NCBI GenBank assembly: GCA_039028975.1
Contig: JBCCHB010000003.1
Coordinates: 174,023-238,022 of the forward strand
Source: JAHBNG01 sp039028975
GTDB lineage: Bacteria; Chloroflexota; Anaerolineae; Caldilineales; Caldilineaceae
Reading direction: 5' to 3'
DNA: 64,000 bases
Every line of letters starts with the position of its first letter. Positions within the stretch are counted from its first letter, which is position 1. Under the pieces are notes generated by a model. The model searched no databases. It was not told the origin of the DNA and was given only the letters and a program-made list of their open reading frames with translations. The position numbers and the translations under genes were made by a program. This document shows, piece by piece, positions 39,201 through 46,600 of this stretch.

Positions 39201-40651
39201 TGACCTGCTTCAACCTGGCTTTCCACTTTACCTATGCTCGGCGTCTTGGCCAAAATAATGTGGGCATTGGTGCCGCTCATGCCAAAGGAGCTGATTCCTG
39301 CAATACGTTTTTCGGCTGGCCATCCCATTGCTCTTTGAGGGACTTGTATGGGAATCTCATTCCAATCGATATGTGGATTCGGTGTGTTGAGATGTAGATG
39401 GGGCGGAATCTGTCCTGCCTGTAGGGAAAGCGCTAGCTTAATGATCCCGGCGACACCTGCTGCGGCCTCCAGGTGGCCAATGTTGCTTTTGACTGAGCCA
39501 ACAATCAGTCGATTGTTCTGTTTGTTACTTGCTTGATTGTTACTGGCCTGGCTGCGAATGCGCTGACTAAAAACAGCATCCAATGCATTGATTTCAATAG
39601 GATCCCCAATGACGGTGCCTGTGCCGTGGGCTTCAATGTACCCCACATCCTCTGGCTTCAGGTGCGCATTTTCTAACGCATCCCGAATGACGATCTCTTG
39701 GGCCGCTTCGTTGGGAACGGTTAACGCGCTACTCGGGCCATCGTGGTTAATAGCGGAGCCGCGAATGACGGCTAGAATATTGTCTCCATCTTCTTGGGCG
39801 TCGGAGAGCCGCTTGAGGACGACTACCCCACATCCCTCTCCCTGGCCGTAACCATCCGCCGAGGCATCGAATGTTTTGCAACGACCATCCCGAGCCAATG
39901 CTCCCATGTTGCACCGCCCGATGGTGCCATCGGGTGAAAGAATGAGGTTAACGCCGCCCGCCAAAGCTAGCTTTGATTCTTGGTTGCGCAAACTCTGGCA
40001 GGCTAAGTGGATGGCAACCAAGGAAGACGAACAGGCAGTATCTAACTGCACATTGGGGCCTTGTAACCCCAGCAAATAGGAAATGCGACCCACGGCAAAG
40101 CTGTGCATGGTTCCAGAACTAAAATGCGGTCCCATCTCTTCAGGCGTCGCATTTTTGTGTAACTGAACGTAGTCATCTGTACAGATGCCAACAAAAACAC
40201 CTGTCTTGCTTAAGCGCAACCCATCCGGCGCAATACCTGCATGTTCCAGCGCTTCCCACGTTACCTCTAGCAAGAGCCGATGTTGGGGATCCATGCTCGC
40301 TGCTTCCCGTGGTGAGATACCAAAAAAGAAGGGATCAAAGAGGTCAACAGGTTGGTCAATAAAACCACCAGTACGCGTATACATCTTATCGGCAACATCT
40401 GGATCCGGATCATAGTATTGATCCACATCCCAACGGCTGCCTGGTATCTCACGGATCGCATCAACCCCATGATACAACAGTTCCCAGTAGGCATCAGGCG
40501 TATCTGCTCCCGGCAGGCGGCAACCCACGCCAATAATCGCAATTGGCTCGCGTGATTTTTCTTTGAGAGATGTAAGCTGTGTCCGAGCCGCGTTCAGGGC
40601 ATGCGTTACACGCGTCATTAATTCTGGCTGTGTCGCTGATCCACTTGACAT
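24263..40651 (-). CDS. Trimodular type I PKS (KS-AT-KR-ACP, KS-AT-KR-ACP, KS-AT-DH*-KR-ACP)
   Basis: 5462 residues. Module 5: KS Cys207 (LDTACSSS), AT HAFHSP, KR Tyr1482 with Trp-containing GAGIWGGKEQAHYGAAN and no LDD (A-type), ACP Ser1667. Module 6: KS Cys1914, AT HAFHSP, KR Tyr3163 with LDD and SLLGNMGQSNY (B-type), ACP Ser3316. Module 7: KS Cys3551, AT HAFHSP, DH in which the catalytic His is Tyr4399 (NDYRIYETIVAPG), KR Tyr5219 with NDD, ACP Ser5376 in FDFGLDSLMAVELRN. The tail ends LSEEDLLSLLNQELENIL. All three ATs carry the malonyl-type signature, so three successive beta-hydroxyl units are predicted. Start ATG 40651, with AAGGA seven bases upstream. Its stop overlaps the next gene's ATG by one base. 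Three linkers and the ATs are rich in in-frame repeats. Confidence 0.96.
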   Translation of the reverse strand: MSSGSATQPELMTRVTHALNAARTQLTSLKEKSREPIAIIGVGCRLPGADTPDAYWELLYHGVDAIREIPGSRWDVDQYYDPDPDVADKMYTRTGGFIDQPVDLFDPFFFGISPREAASMDPQHRLLLEVTWEALEHAGIAPDGLRLSKTGVFVGICTDDYVQLHKNATPEEMGPHFSSGTMHSFAVGRISYLLGLQGPNVQLDTACSSSLVAIHLACQSLRNQESKLALAGGVNLILSPDGTIGRCNMGALARDGRCKTFDASADGYGQGEGCGVVVLKRLSDAQEDGDNILAVIRGSAINHDGPSSALTVPNEAAQEIVIRDALENAHLKPEDVGYIEAHGTGTVIGDPIEINALDAVFSQRIRSQASNNQASNKQNNRLIVGSVKSNIGHLEAAAGVAGIIKLALSLQAGQIPPHLHLNTPNPHIDWNEIPIQVPQRAMGWPAEKRIAGISSFGMSGTNAHIILAKTPSIGKVESQVEAGQVETGKLESGTLMPASVTAAPRPTQLFILSAKSQDALQEYSKRYHAFLETHPDLDIENLCYTAQVGRSHFTHRLAVVVDSVEILKQQLSTYSQATNGIPIRIEGLRQGVSSSRQAAPKVAFLFTGQGSQYVGMGRELYETEPLFRATLDYCDQIYQEIFSDSLLSVLYPDKVEESLSSEIASDSSHATLQPATLLNQTQYTQPALFVLEVALARLWQSWGIQPNVLIGHSVGEIAAACVAGIFSLEDALKLIAARGKLMGALPQNGAMVSLKLDEATVQELIEPYQNEISIAAVNGPESIVLSGSTSAVEEVVAQIQTNDSIANRQTKIAYLSVSHAFHSPLMEPMLDDFRQVAQSTTYHKPKHRLISNITGKLADQTCTTPEYWVSHVRKAVRFSDGVAALHKQEIEIFLEIGPKPILVGMVGERETRGQSVQEFPPHPITLPSLRETVGDRQQILTTLSELYVHGVTIDWKKVGEDSNASAGRNKVPLPTYPFQRQRYWIDSQNSETSEPQLRSAEFQDGFARWLSVNTIEQLTDLISSRDELERTDRETITKVLNALEEEKLAQQTKAQVESLLYEVAWEQQSRTVTVVPPTSPGQWLFLGKGSGDSATGNGEAVNDETSNDATSINDYLADHLREVGETVTVINTEQELAEFFNRTGQTGTHEQNPPPLRGILHLWALDNYEPSSTLDDVTSLMKSQERNLGGLLKVMQRLATLRETDDGMKTEAEVPRVWVFTQGAQQLFPNEQVAISQVPLWGMGRVASLEYSEFWGGLIDLELIDKTVEHPVAIEKLIQRLLAEIFPSDRRDVADEEARGEEQIAYRQGQRFVARLVPAQPEATENPFSIRSDSTYLVTGGLGSLGLQNAQWLVQKGARSLILTGRRGVQTSEQQAILDKLAVMEAEVKIAPVDVADEAAMTQLFEEIATGAFPLRGIIHAAGVANFQAMRSLQWEDVATVLRPKVMGGWILHRLSAELELDFFIGYASGAGIWGGKEQAHYGAANHFLDGLMAYRQSQGLPGISIAWGPWNGSADLGGMVTPEAEATAQSLGVHTLSSETGLAIQAHLLQSDTIQIIAADVDWLRLQTLYTITKPRRFLSNLATVQGDLHQQPQGAEAGKRAETPSLVRELQATPVTRRFEHISEYVERTVRQVLGMTTLSENGSDSISNGRLDQKVGFADLGMDSLMAVELRRYLEQDLHQPISTTIAFEYPTVDSLARYLLDDVLMLAKSQEREVPTLFPSLAGARASGMDEPLVQQGQSAIAVISMACRFPGADTPEAFWQLLKSGSDLVREVPSSRWDVDEYYDPQRPMPGKMYTREAAFIDSVDQFDPLFFGIAPREAVGIDPQQRLLLESSWEALERAGLAQSKLVDSQTGVFVGITMSDYGAMNDIQGLTDLDTHTATNGANNVAAGRLAYTLGLQGPTMAIDTACSSSLVSLHLACQSLRAGECDLALAGGVSLMLAPLAHVALSQMQAISADGRCKTFDASADGYGRGEGVGMVLLKRLSDAETDGDTILAVIKGSAVNHDGPSSGLTVPNMHAQEKLIRKALANAQAAPDEVDYIEAHGTGTALGDPIEIRALDAVFGAERERPLLVGSVKTNMGHLEAAAGIAGFIKTVLSLHHGQLPPHLHFTNPNPYIEWDHFAIDVPTKLRPWHSSENQGPSELDYIESKTLETEIPYSEQRQRRLAGVSAFGLSGTNAHILVAAAEEQERGEEDKENGGRPRHLLVLSAKSERALPELTTRFLDHMQTYADIDLHDLCYTAAVGRNDFDYRLALVAVDQDELQSKLAAVQQNPASADILRGIAPQNPPSVAFLFTGQGAQYIGMGQELYETEPVFRAILDQCDEILQDELGESILTVLYPDKAAEAQNSKVASNDNPAALLDQTHYTQPALFALEVALARLWQSWGIQPDILIGHSVGEVAAACVAGVFSLEDGLKLIAARGKLMGALPQGGRMVSMRLNEATVRQAIEPYSDEVSIAAVNGPMSIVISGSNKATEKIIDHLQSSGHLDNATRSPDLAIENRQSKITNLNVSHAFHSPLMDPMLHEFRQIAQGITYELPQWPLVSNLTGQLAGDEVTTAEYWVRHVREAVRFADGMTTVRELGIDILLEIGPKPVLIGMVGNQATKRPSDQATRPPAEHDFLLSLPSLRENQPDWQRMLSSLGELYVNGAEVDWDGFEQNTKPHRVRLPTYPFQRQRYWIEESQPYTHGVASQNGFAQWLSTNTIEQLTDLIAEKGDFEIDERETVTRVLTTIDAESRTRQITAQVESMLYEVAWEPQHKVMPVISPERSGHWLILADGKNGVSEAVAARLLELGETVDTVTAEIATAETPTTETDLSGLIEQIANCSAPFGDGLPWHGVLYLWSLDERLDDGISDNDRGRVIGLMQSQEKHLASVVQLVQALAQMDTPPRLWIGTQGAQQLATTESVAVTQSTLWGLGRVIEQEHNNLWGGLIDLPNDKNLADTANLAEAAETLLGEILQPIPDGETQVAYRHSREQSRRHVARLVRGKLKQNSQISASIQTNAMYLVTGGLGDLGLLVARWLAEQGAQHLILTGRRGISTESQQNAVNQLETQGVTVQVAQVDVANEGAMRELFTQIRQQGKNEKRPLKGIFHTAGVLDDAILLNQSWERFAKVLSAKVAGSWLLHQLTEGLELDMMIFFSSIASLLGNMGQSNYAAANAFMDGLARRRCQQGLASLSINWGAWANVGMAARNTHLQLDGSQLISKETGLAALGQLLSSKQSQIGVMSMDWSQVERVSSAAHPFLANFVSQETQRVTRASLVQELETMPSSRRLEQMKRHVQQMVERVLGIGEELNRTAGFTDLGMDSLMALELRRQLESALNQALPTTVALEYSTVDALAAYLLDEVLALTDSQPEKNAAPANYNVLGIDEPIAVISLACRFPGADTPETFWQLLQEGQDMVQEVPNSRWDVDEYYDPQRPMPGKMYTREGAFIDDVDQFDPIFFGISPREAVGIDPQHRLLLEVSWEALERAGLAQEKLVDSQTGVFVGIGSNEYGTMNEISSLAEMDTHTATSGGHSVAAGRLAYTLGLQGPTMAVDTACSSSLVSLHLACQSLRAGECDLALAGGVNLLLTPVSHIALSQMQALSPDGRCKTFDAAADGYGRGEGGGMVLLKRLSQAQADGDTIFAVVKGSAINHDGPSSGLTVPNRRAQEKLLHQALDAAQIMPDQVDYVEAHGTGTSLGDPIEIRALGAVFGSERENPLLVGSVKSNIGHLEAAAGIAGFVKTVLALHHGQLPPHLHFDTPNPYIEWDEYAIEIPTALQPWPNGNRSTNNGSGHNGSSSNSSVGNGIHQPEESAQIAGLSSFGISGTNVHMIVAAAPQTPIPSQVIEGEIEEGEGDKELTLRVEYLLPLSAKSITALPDLAARYLNHLQTHPEIDLGDLCYTAAIGRNHFNQRLGIVTTDKEDLQSKLMAVQQGEERAEIIQGTVRQGTPRIAFLFTGQGSQYTDMGRELYETEPIFRAALNQCDQILQEQLGESLLPILYADQRASEQVASGQVGKGASDETKSANLQPANLLDQTQYTQPALFALEYALATLWRSWGIEPDMLIGHSVGEIVAACVAGTFSLEDGLKLIAARGRLMGALPEGGRMVALRLDEVTVRQVIEPYLDQVSIAAVNGPKSIVLSGSDSAIEEVITQLQHDGLVISAEENVDPTIENRQSKIVNLTVSHAFHSPLMDPMLDEFRQVAESITYHQPRYELVSNVTGKLADDELSTPEYWVRHVREAVRFADGVATLHEQEIDIFLEIGPKPVLLGMAKQDDKMKQGRGDKAETDHTLALPSLRENRSDGQQMLTTLAALYAHGVAVDWQRFDNGRHHGKASLPTYPFQRERYWLESTSLTAQPLSAQRNRRDRMGSRPLIDKMIKSPAFKTTLFESVVNVNTWSFLNDYRIYETIVAPGACHLAMVLSAAELAYPAKQSATPGYRLSNVNFSQALALDDDETRMAQIAFSPHHQNGSGLHVDFQLLSFADESSSNQDAIQEEVQTSTHATGTVAVSLTRQEGMSENGSPAGGVLSLEALKARCIEPCSEELAEVEKRAASHGSTVQIGPAFRWLDELWRLPDSAEGEEAPGVELLAKLGMPEAVGSTLGHLLHPGLLDSCLQMVDFAHWSSAQSSASTSEQVSGAMVPVAAQSVELHPKSSHHASVQDSPRDTQPEDVWWCHVTQGDTPSTDSQSATVQEISDRPTIGTKWTIRLFDGTGQLVLSIDGLEMGAASRADIQTKRLRTEWLYTVDWQPVTLGQMGEIEVAEQEAAPVPDYWLIFGTEKGVGSQLANSLAKDTSAILVTPGTHFAFSPAGQDETVGVATVDPGNPGMFKQFLHESVLTPNKTGGSAEVSSPPEPLSLGIAYLWGSDHIVSQEDSHAATGITSDETDDAMDSVFGEGLPQQTLQLASGLLHLSQALVETLDTTVDTHLWIVTTDSQILDEAINESVSASGSPSIDGGNSPDNLSVDSAHITRVTPSQRMASTPTGALWGLGRTLMQEQPQLRSVCIDISTSPAQTGLDLVNLLRDELSATFGQDIADTQVAYRSQNRYVAQLTQWQAPDEMQTADFSTQEPLSDHGTYLVTGGLGALGLEIAQQMAEDGAKHLVLTGRRGVTTDAQQEVIDRIVEGGAKVHVIQADIANYDHVKDLIGRCQQIAPLQGIIHAAGVNDDGVLTAQTVERFERVMGPKVSGTWHLHTLTFEMALDFFVCFSSTSSLIGSAGQSNYASANAFMDTLMQQRYQQGLPGLSINWGPWDEAGLAAHLKERMEAQGLYMILPQQGRSLFQYLMRLLSHSVDSQVRPLVLPSLGGQVGILPLKQKQALEEDSHSEASNLRESLAALPQGEREEALDAYVRSEIALVLGLPSHTPIDADTRLFDFGLDSLMAVELRNRLEAGLTCSLRSTLLFDYPTLNVLLPYLLADVLQLEASSAEDELSKQEQFEQDQLAEVEQLSEEDLLSLLNQELENIL
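26480..27550 (-). other. Dehydratase domain of module 7, predicted inactive
   Basis: The DH fold is recognisable from RPLIDKMIKSP to the HPGLLDSCLQ motif, whose Asp and Gln are kept. In the first motif the catalytic His is Tyr (codon TAT, 27455-27457) and the following conserved Gly is Glu (codon GAG, 27443-27445): DYRIYETIVAP against DHRVYGTVISP in module 3. Without that His no dehydration is expected, so the beta-hydroxyl from the KR should persist. Confidence 0.85.
28118..28165 (-). repeat. gattttcgattg-type repeat in the AT of module 7, before HAFHS
   Basis: gattgacgatcttcgattgacggttttcgattgtcgg encodes TIENRQSKIVNL directly before VSHAFHSP. Similar elements lie at 33113-33150 and 38211-38250. 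Confidence 0.88.
28566..28665 (-). repeat. Repeat-rich AT loop of module 7
   Basis: caggtttgcaggttgcag and cttgcccacttgctacttg variants encode ASEQVASGQVGKGA and SANLQPANLL before DQTQYTQPALF. Confidence 0.88.
29245..29325 (-). repeat. Asn/Gly/Ser-rich insertion at the end of the KS of module 7
   Basis: Encodes GNRSTNNGSGHNGSSSNSS before the conserved SSFGISGTN segment. The DNA repeats gaaccgttg and similar strings imperfectly. Confidence 0.8.
32789..32833 (-). repeat. Octamer repeat (gcttggtc) after the AT of module 6
   Basis: Four units of gcttggtc-like sequence encode NQATKRPSDQATRPP between GMVG and LPSLREN, the same post-AT position as at 11451-11500. Confidence 0.9.
33113..33150 (-). 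repeat. gattttcgattg-type repeat in the AT of module 6, before HAFHS
   Basis: gattttcgattggcgatttt plus cgattgcc encodes IENRQSKITNL before NVSHAFHSP. Confidence 0.9.
33553..33620 (-). repeat. Weakly repetitive AT loop of module 6
   Basis: gcagggttgtcg and acttgcaactttg elements encode NSKVASNDNPAALL before DQTHYTQPALF. This is the most diverged copy of this loop. Confidence 0.65.
38211..38250 (-). repeat. Diverged gattttcgattg-type repeat in the AT of module 5
   Basis: gcgatttttgtttggcgatttgctattg encodes SIANRQTKIAYL before SVSHAFHSP; same position as in modules 6 and 7. Confidence 0.8.
38624..38700 (-). repeat. Repeat-rich AT loop of module 5
   Basis: gcagggttgcaggttgcaaggttgc (three related octamers) and gtcacttgcaatt encode SHATLQPATLL before NQTQYTQPALF. 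Confidence 0.85.
39168..39240 (-). repeat. Degenerate 15-bp-like repeat in the KS-AT linker of module 5
   Basis: tttcaagtttacctgtctca and related units encode GKVESQVEAGQVETGKLESG; a diverged relative of the GQVAS repeat of module 12. Confidence 0.8.
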
Positions 40652-40670
40652 TTATGATTCCTTTAGAAGC
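40649..40670 (-). promoter_or_regulatory. Gene junction, stop codon directly followed by start codon
   Basis: On the minus strand AAAGGAATCATAAATG holds the TAA stop (40654-40652) immediately followed by ATG (40651-40649). AAGGA lies seven bases upstream of the ATG within the upstream gene, which supports coupled translation. Confidence 0.7.
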
Positions 40671-43600
40671 GCTTCCAACTCCAGCAATTCTTGTTCAACA
40701 CTATCACCCATCTGGGAATCCCCATTGTGCTGGGACATGCTATCGGCTATCTCGAGTCCATCAGGGTGTAGATCCTGACCATCTAGCTCCACTAGCATTT
40801 CATCCTGCGTTTTATCCATCTGAATCTGCTCTTGGAGATGCTCTGACAGATCTTGAATCGTTGCATATTTGAAGAGGGAGGTGGATGAAAGCGTCACTCC
40901 GGTACTTCGTTGGAGACGATTACGAAACTCAACGGTCATGAGTGAGTCCATGCCTATATCAAAGAATCCTTGCTGAGGCAGCGGTGGTTCATGTAAGCGA
41001 AGTACGTGGGCCACTTCATCTTGTAGATACTGTAGTAGATACTCCTGTTGCTCAGTGGCTGTGAGATCCATCAACAGAGCGCGGAGGTTTTGGGTGCTCT
41101 CTGTCTGGTCTAGCAAATAATCTGGATGGAGTAGCTTGGAGAAGAATGGATCGATCTCCATAGACGGCTGTTGATTTTGAAGCTGATTCCAATGAACGGG
41201 AAAGACGGCTGCCTGGCAGATTTGGCCTGACGCTGTATTTGTCCCTGAATTTAAGTTTGACAGCGAATCTGAGAGTAGAGTAGAGAGTAGGGCAATCCCT
41301 TGCTCTGGTGGAATCATGCCTATACCCGTTGATAGGACGCGGGTTTGATGTTGGTCTGCCAAACGAGCCGCCATCCCAACTTCCGCCCAAGTACCCCAAT
41401 TGATGCTAAGCCCTGGCAAACCCTGAGTTCGACGTAGATGGCAGAGACTATCCATAAATGCATTGGCTGTTGCATAGTTGCTTTGGCCAGGCGAGCCGAT
41501 GAGCGGTGCAATCGAAGAGAAACAGACAAAGAAATCTAACGGACACTCTTGACTCTGTTGGTGCAGATTCCAACTTCCCCAAATTTTGGGTTTCATCACA
41601 CGCTCAAAGCGATCCCAGCTCTGCTGCATGAGAACGCCATCGTCCAGTACCCCGGCAGCATGGATAATGCCTCGTAGTGGCTGCTCCATTTCCAAAATGG
41701 CCTTGAACATCCGGGTAACATCTGTCGTCTCGGCAATATCAGCTTGAATGACGTGTACTTGTGTGCCACGATCTGTAAGCATCTGTACTGCGGCCTCGTC
41801 ATCCGCAGAGAGTGTTGCACGGCGGCTGGCCAGTATAAGCGAGTGGACACCTTGTTCTGCCAACCACTCTGCCATCTGTAGCCCAATGCCGCCCAAGCCG
41901 CCAGTGATTAAATAGCAGCCATCGGCTTGAATGGACACCGAAGGTAGGGCTTCTGTGAGCTGTTCATCATATATACTCAATCGTTGTAGCCTGGCTGTAT
42001 AGTATTGACCTTGACGGTAAGCTAACTGGGTTTTCTTGGGATCCAAGGTGCTGATTGCCTGCCAAACGCTCTCTGCTCTTTCAGCATTGACTGCATCTGT
42101 ATTGACTGACTCTGTCGGCTCCAAATCCAACCGTCTACAGCTCAATTCTGGATGCTCTGTGGCAATCACACTGCCCAGCCCCCACAGTGCGCCATGAAAT
42201 GGCCGTACCTTAGACGACTTATCTGCAGATGACTTATCGACTTGAGTCGGTAGATTGGCCGAAATATGGTAAGCTCCTTCTGTCACCAGCCAGAGTTGGG
42301 GCGTGAGATTGGCTTCGATTAGCGATTTCACCAGAGTCAATGTACTGCCACAAATATGTACCTGAGATTGTGACATCGCGTCAGCCAGAGATTCAGGCTG
42401 GGAGTCACTTGAGGCGTCAACCAAGCTGAGGCCGCTCTCATCCACATCCAGGCTCCAAAGATGGAGGACCCCTTTGAGTGGCTGTGTAATTGCTTGTATT
42501 TCTTGCAGAACGCGTTGCATATCTTCATGGACAAGTGGTCGCACTCGCCAGCTTTCTGCAATACTGTTATTAACCCGTTGGAAGGTATCGCCTGGGTAGA
42601 CTAACAGAGATGACTCACCATACATTTCGAGCCGTCTGGCTAAGGACGCACCCACCCCCTGTTGGTCTGCCAAAATCAGCCAGCATCCTGCCTCTTCTGT
42701 CTCTTCAGTCTCTTCTTCATTGGTAGCAAAGAGATTGTCTGAGGTCTCTGGGGAGGACTCTGGAATGGGTGTTGGTGATGATGTAAATGGTTCCCACCCA
42801 ATTTCATAGAGCCACTGTTTGGGCGCGACTTCTGTATAGGTAGCCAATGCGTCCAATTGGGATAGGTTCCATTCAACCAATTCGGCTCGCTCATAGGCAG
42901 GCTGTTTCTGTGCCGTTAAGAGTACATAACTGGCCAGTCCTCTGCGTAGTAGCTTACCCAATTGGTTGTAGGATTGCATGGCATTGACCACATTTTCATC
43001 TCCCGATGCATCCGTAAGCTGCCGTAATTCTTCATCAAAGTGAGGATTGTACAGATAGTTGGAGACTTCATGGCTTACATCCACATGACGAATCAATCGT
43101 AGTTGATTGTCAGCTAGGAGGTCCGCCCACTCCTCTTTTGTTATGAAGTAAGAGGAGGTGACCTCATGCTCAATGTCCGATTCCATGTTGGCAATAAAGT
43201 CAGCCAAAACAAGGTAACCATCTGGGTTGAGGTGGCCGCCCAGATTAGCAAAGAGAGCCGCCTTGTCCTTGACGTGGTGGGCGACCTCAATCCCAAATGC
43301 AACATCTACTGGGTTGACGAATGGATCTTTAGCGCTATCCCGATTTAAAATCTGGACCCGTTCGGCAAGACCCTGGGTTGTTACGCGCTGCATCCCAAAG
43401 CTTGCTTGCTGAGGCGAGATAGTGTAACCACAGAGGGAGAGATGGGGATATACTGTGGCCAGATTGATGAGATCTGTGCCATGTCCACAACCAAAATCAA
43501 GAACAGTGGTACACGCAGAGAAGTCAACAGCGGCGAAGAGCAATGCGCGCAACGCTTCTTGGGCGGAATATGCTATCCTTGCTTGCTCGGGTGACGATTT

Positions 43601-46600
43601 GATAAACCAGGAAAAATCATCCACGATCTCAGGGAATAGGCCAAACGAGAGATAATCACTCCATGATGCATCTTCTGACTCTGTGTCACTTATTGCTTGG
43701 CTGTCCGGCTCACTAAACTCATGCAGAACCGCATCATAGTAATCTCCTACGACACCATCCTCTTCATCGATTTGCTGCTGATGCTGCTTGACGAGAAGCG
43801 AAAGCAGTTTAGGGGCTAATTCTCGTTCTGCTGGGGAAAACGAATCCATGGTCAATAGATGCTGGGTCAGCGACTCCACATTGCCCTGATCTAATAGACG
43901 AAATACCGAGCTCTGCGAGTAGAGCGGCTTCTGTTTGGTTGATGACTCAATCCAGTATCTTTGCCGCTGAAAAGGATAAGTAGGCAGTATGATTTTGCGT
44001 CGATGATGTCCCCGATCAAGGCCATTCCAGTCAATCTCCACGCCGTGTGCGTACAACCCACCCAAGCTCTCTATGAGCTGCTGCCAGTCGCTCCGATCTT
44101 CCCGCAAACTGGCCAACAAGACAGGGTGAGATGGCGAGAGAGTGAGAGAGTGTGACGATGAGCTGTCTGTCCCATCTCCGACTGCTTTTATTGGGGACAT
44201 CCTATCTCCTGCGGGATCTCCCACCATGCCCAGCAATATCGGCTTGGGACCGATTTCTAGAAAGATGCTAACCCCTTGCTCATGAAGTGTCTGTGCCCCA
44301 TCGGCAAATCTAACGGCTTCCCGAACGTGACGGACCCAATAGTCAGCACTCATCACCTCATCGCCGGCCAATTTACCCGTGACATTCGAGATGAGGGGGA
44401 GGCGAGGTTTCTGATATTGGATGCTTTCGGCTACTTGGCGGAACGCTTCCAATATGGGATCCATCAGTGGTGAATGGAATGCATGGGAGACGGTGAGGTT
44501 GCGTGTCTTAATTCCCTCTGCAGTCAGTTGGGAGGCAACAGCTTGTACTGCCTCGCTTTTACCCGAGATAACCACACTCTCTGGGCCATTCACAGCAGCG
44601 ATAGACACATCTTGACGATAAGGGACGATCGCTTCCTGAACCCGAACTTCGTTAACCATCAAAGAGACCATGGCACCATCTTGAGGCAATGAACCCATGA
44701 GCTGGCCACGAGCCGCGACAAGCTGAAGTGCATCTTCCAAACGGAAGATGCCCGCTACGTAAGCTGCGGCAATTTCACCAACGCTATGGCCGATGAGCAT
44801 CCCAGGCTGAATGCCCCAGGACTGCCACAACTCTGCTAGTGCAATTTCAAGAGCAAAGAGGGCCGGTTGGGTGTGTTGAGTTTGGTCTAGAAGGGTTGCA
44901 GGTTGCAGGGTTGCAGCGTTGTGGTCGCTTACGACTTTATAACTTTGCGACTTTGCAACTTTGTCACTGTAGAGGACATTCAGCAGTGAATCCCCTAACT
45001 CTTCTTTTAAGATTTCGTCACAGAGATCAATTGTGCGTCGGAAGATCGGTTCGGTCTCATAGAGTTCGCGACCCATGCCGACGTATTGAGAACCTTGCCC
45101 AGTAAAGAGAAATGCAACTTTAGGTTGGACTTGATGTTCGGGGACAATTGCCTGTTGCACGCTTGGAGCGGGTCGACCCGTAACATATCCATCAAGATGA
45201 GCTTGCATCTCTCCCACATTCGATGCGGAAACGCTCAATCGGTGGGAGAAATGGCTACGCCCCACATAGGCTGTGTAGCAAAGGTTGCCAAGCGAATCGA
45301 CGCTTTCTGCCTGTAGCCAGTCTCTATAGGATTGGGCTAATGCGGTCAATGCATCTGGGGTCTTGGCAGAGAGTGTGAGTAGATGCCAGGGGCGCTCCGT
45401 CAGAGGGGTGGACTCTGATTCTGGTACTGATTCAAGTGATGGTGCCTCCCCAACTACAATATGGGCATTGGAGCCACCCATCCCAAAAGAACTAACGCCA
45501 GCCAGCTTTTTGCCTGCAGGCCAGGGCGTTCTTTCGGTAGGGACTTTGATATCCATACTTTTCCAGTCGATAAGCGGATTCGGTTGCTGGAAATGGAGAT
45601 GGGGAGGGATTTCGTTATGCTGTATAGCCAAAATGATCTTCATCAGACCTGCAACGCCCGCTGCTTCTTCCATGTGACCAAAGTTCGTTTTAAGCGAACC
45701 AACATATAAGGGTGTTGGCCGTTTGCCAAAGACGATGGAAAGGGCCCGTATTTCAATCGGATCGCCTAACGTGGTACCAGTCCCGTGGGCTTCGATATAG
45801 CTTACATCACTTGGATCCACTTGGCTGCTCTGCAGCGCATCGCGAATCAGGGCCGTCTGAGCAGTAGCACTCGGGACGGTCAAACCACTGCTGGTTCCAT
45901 CGTGATTGGTTGCAGTGCCACGAATCACAGCCAAAATGTTATCCCCATCTTTTTGCGCGTCAGACAAACGTTTGAGAACGACAATGCCGCAACCTTCTCC
46001 TCGCCCAAAACCGTTGGCAGCGGCATCAAACGTTTTGCTGCGCCCATCAGTCGCCATGGCCTGGAGTTGGGAGTACATCACATAGCTATCTGGTGATAAG
46101 GAAAGATGAACACCGCCAGCTAATGCCAAATCGCTACTGCCACTGCGTAGGCTATCACAAGCTAAATGAACACCGATCAAGGAAGCAGAACAAGCCGTGT
46201 CGATGACTACATTTGGCCCCTGTAATCCAAGTAAATAAGAGAGCCGACCCGATGCAAAGATAACGGTATTTCCCGTCGTAGCATAAGCACCTGTGCTCGT
46301 GTCACTATCCATAAACGTGAAATAATCACTTTGGGTAACCCCGAGAAAAACGCCGGTCTTGCTCTGTTTCAACGCCGAAGGTGCCTGGCCACTTCGTTCA
46401 ACCGCTTCCCAGCCGACTTCTACAAGCAGACGCTGTTGTGGATCCATTTCTATCGCTTCTCTGGGAGAAATCCCAAAAAACTGGGGATCGAATTGGGTTA
46501 CATCATCAAGTACTGCAGCCTGGCGCACGTAGGATTTACCTGGTGTTCCTGGTACCGGATCATAATATGAGTCTACATCCCAACGGTCAGATGGAATATC

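Larger units (their letters stand above)
35510..40552 (-). other. Module 5: KS-AT-KR(A-type)-ACP
   Basis: KS about 40552-39255 (Cys codon 40031-40033); AT about 38860-37940 (HAFHSPLMEP at about 38181-38198); KR catalytic half about 36660-35890 with Tyr codon 36206-36208; ACP serine codon 35651-35653. The KR lacks LDD (AGVANFQ) and has Trp in GAGIWGG, the A-type fingerprint. Confidence 0.92.

Noticed and set aside
46181..46200. DTACSAS in the KS of module 4 as a KSQ-like or inactive KS
   Set aside because: The active Cys is present; Ala for the second Ser is a common variation. It is not a loading KSQ.
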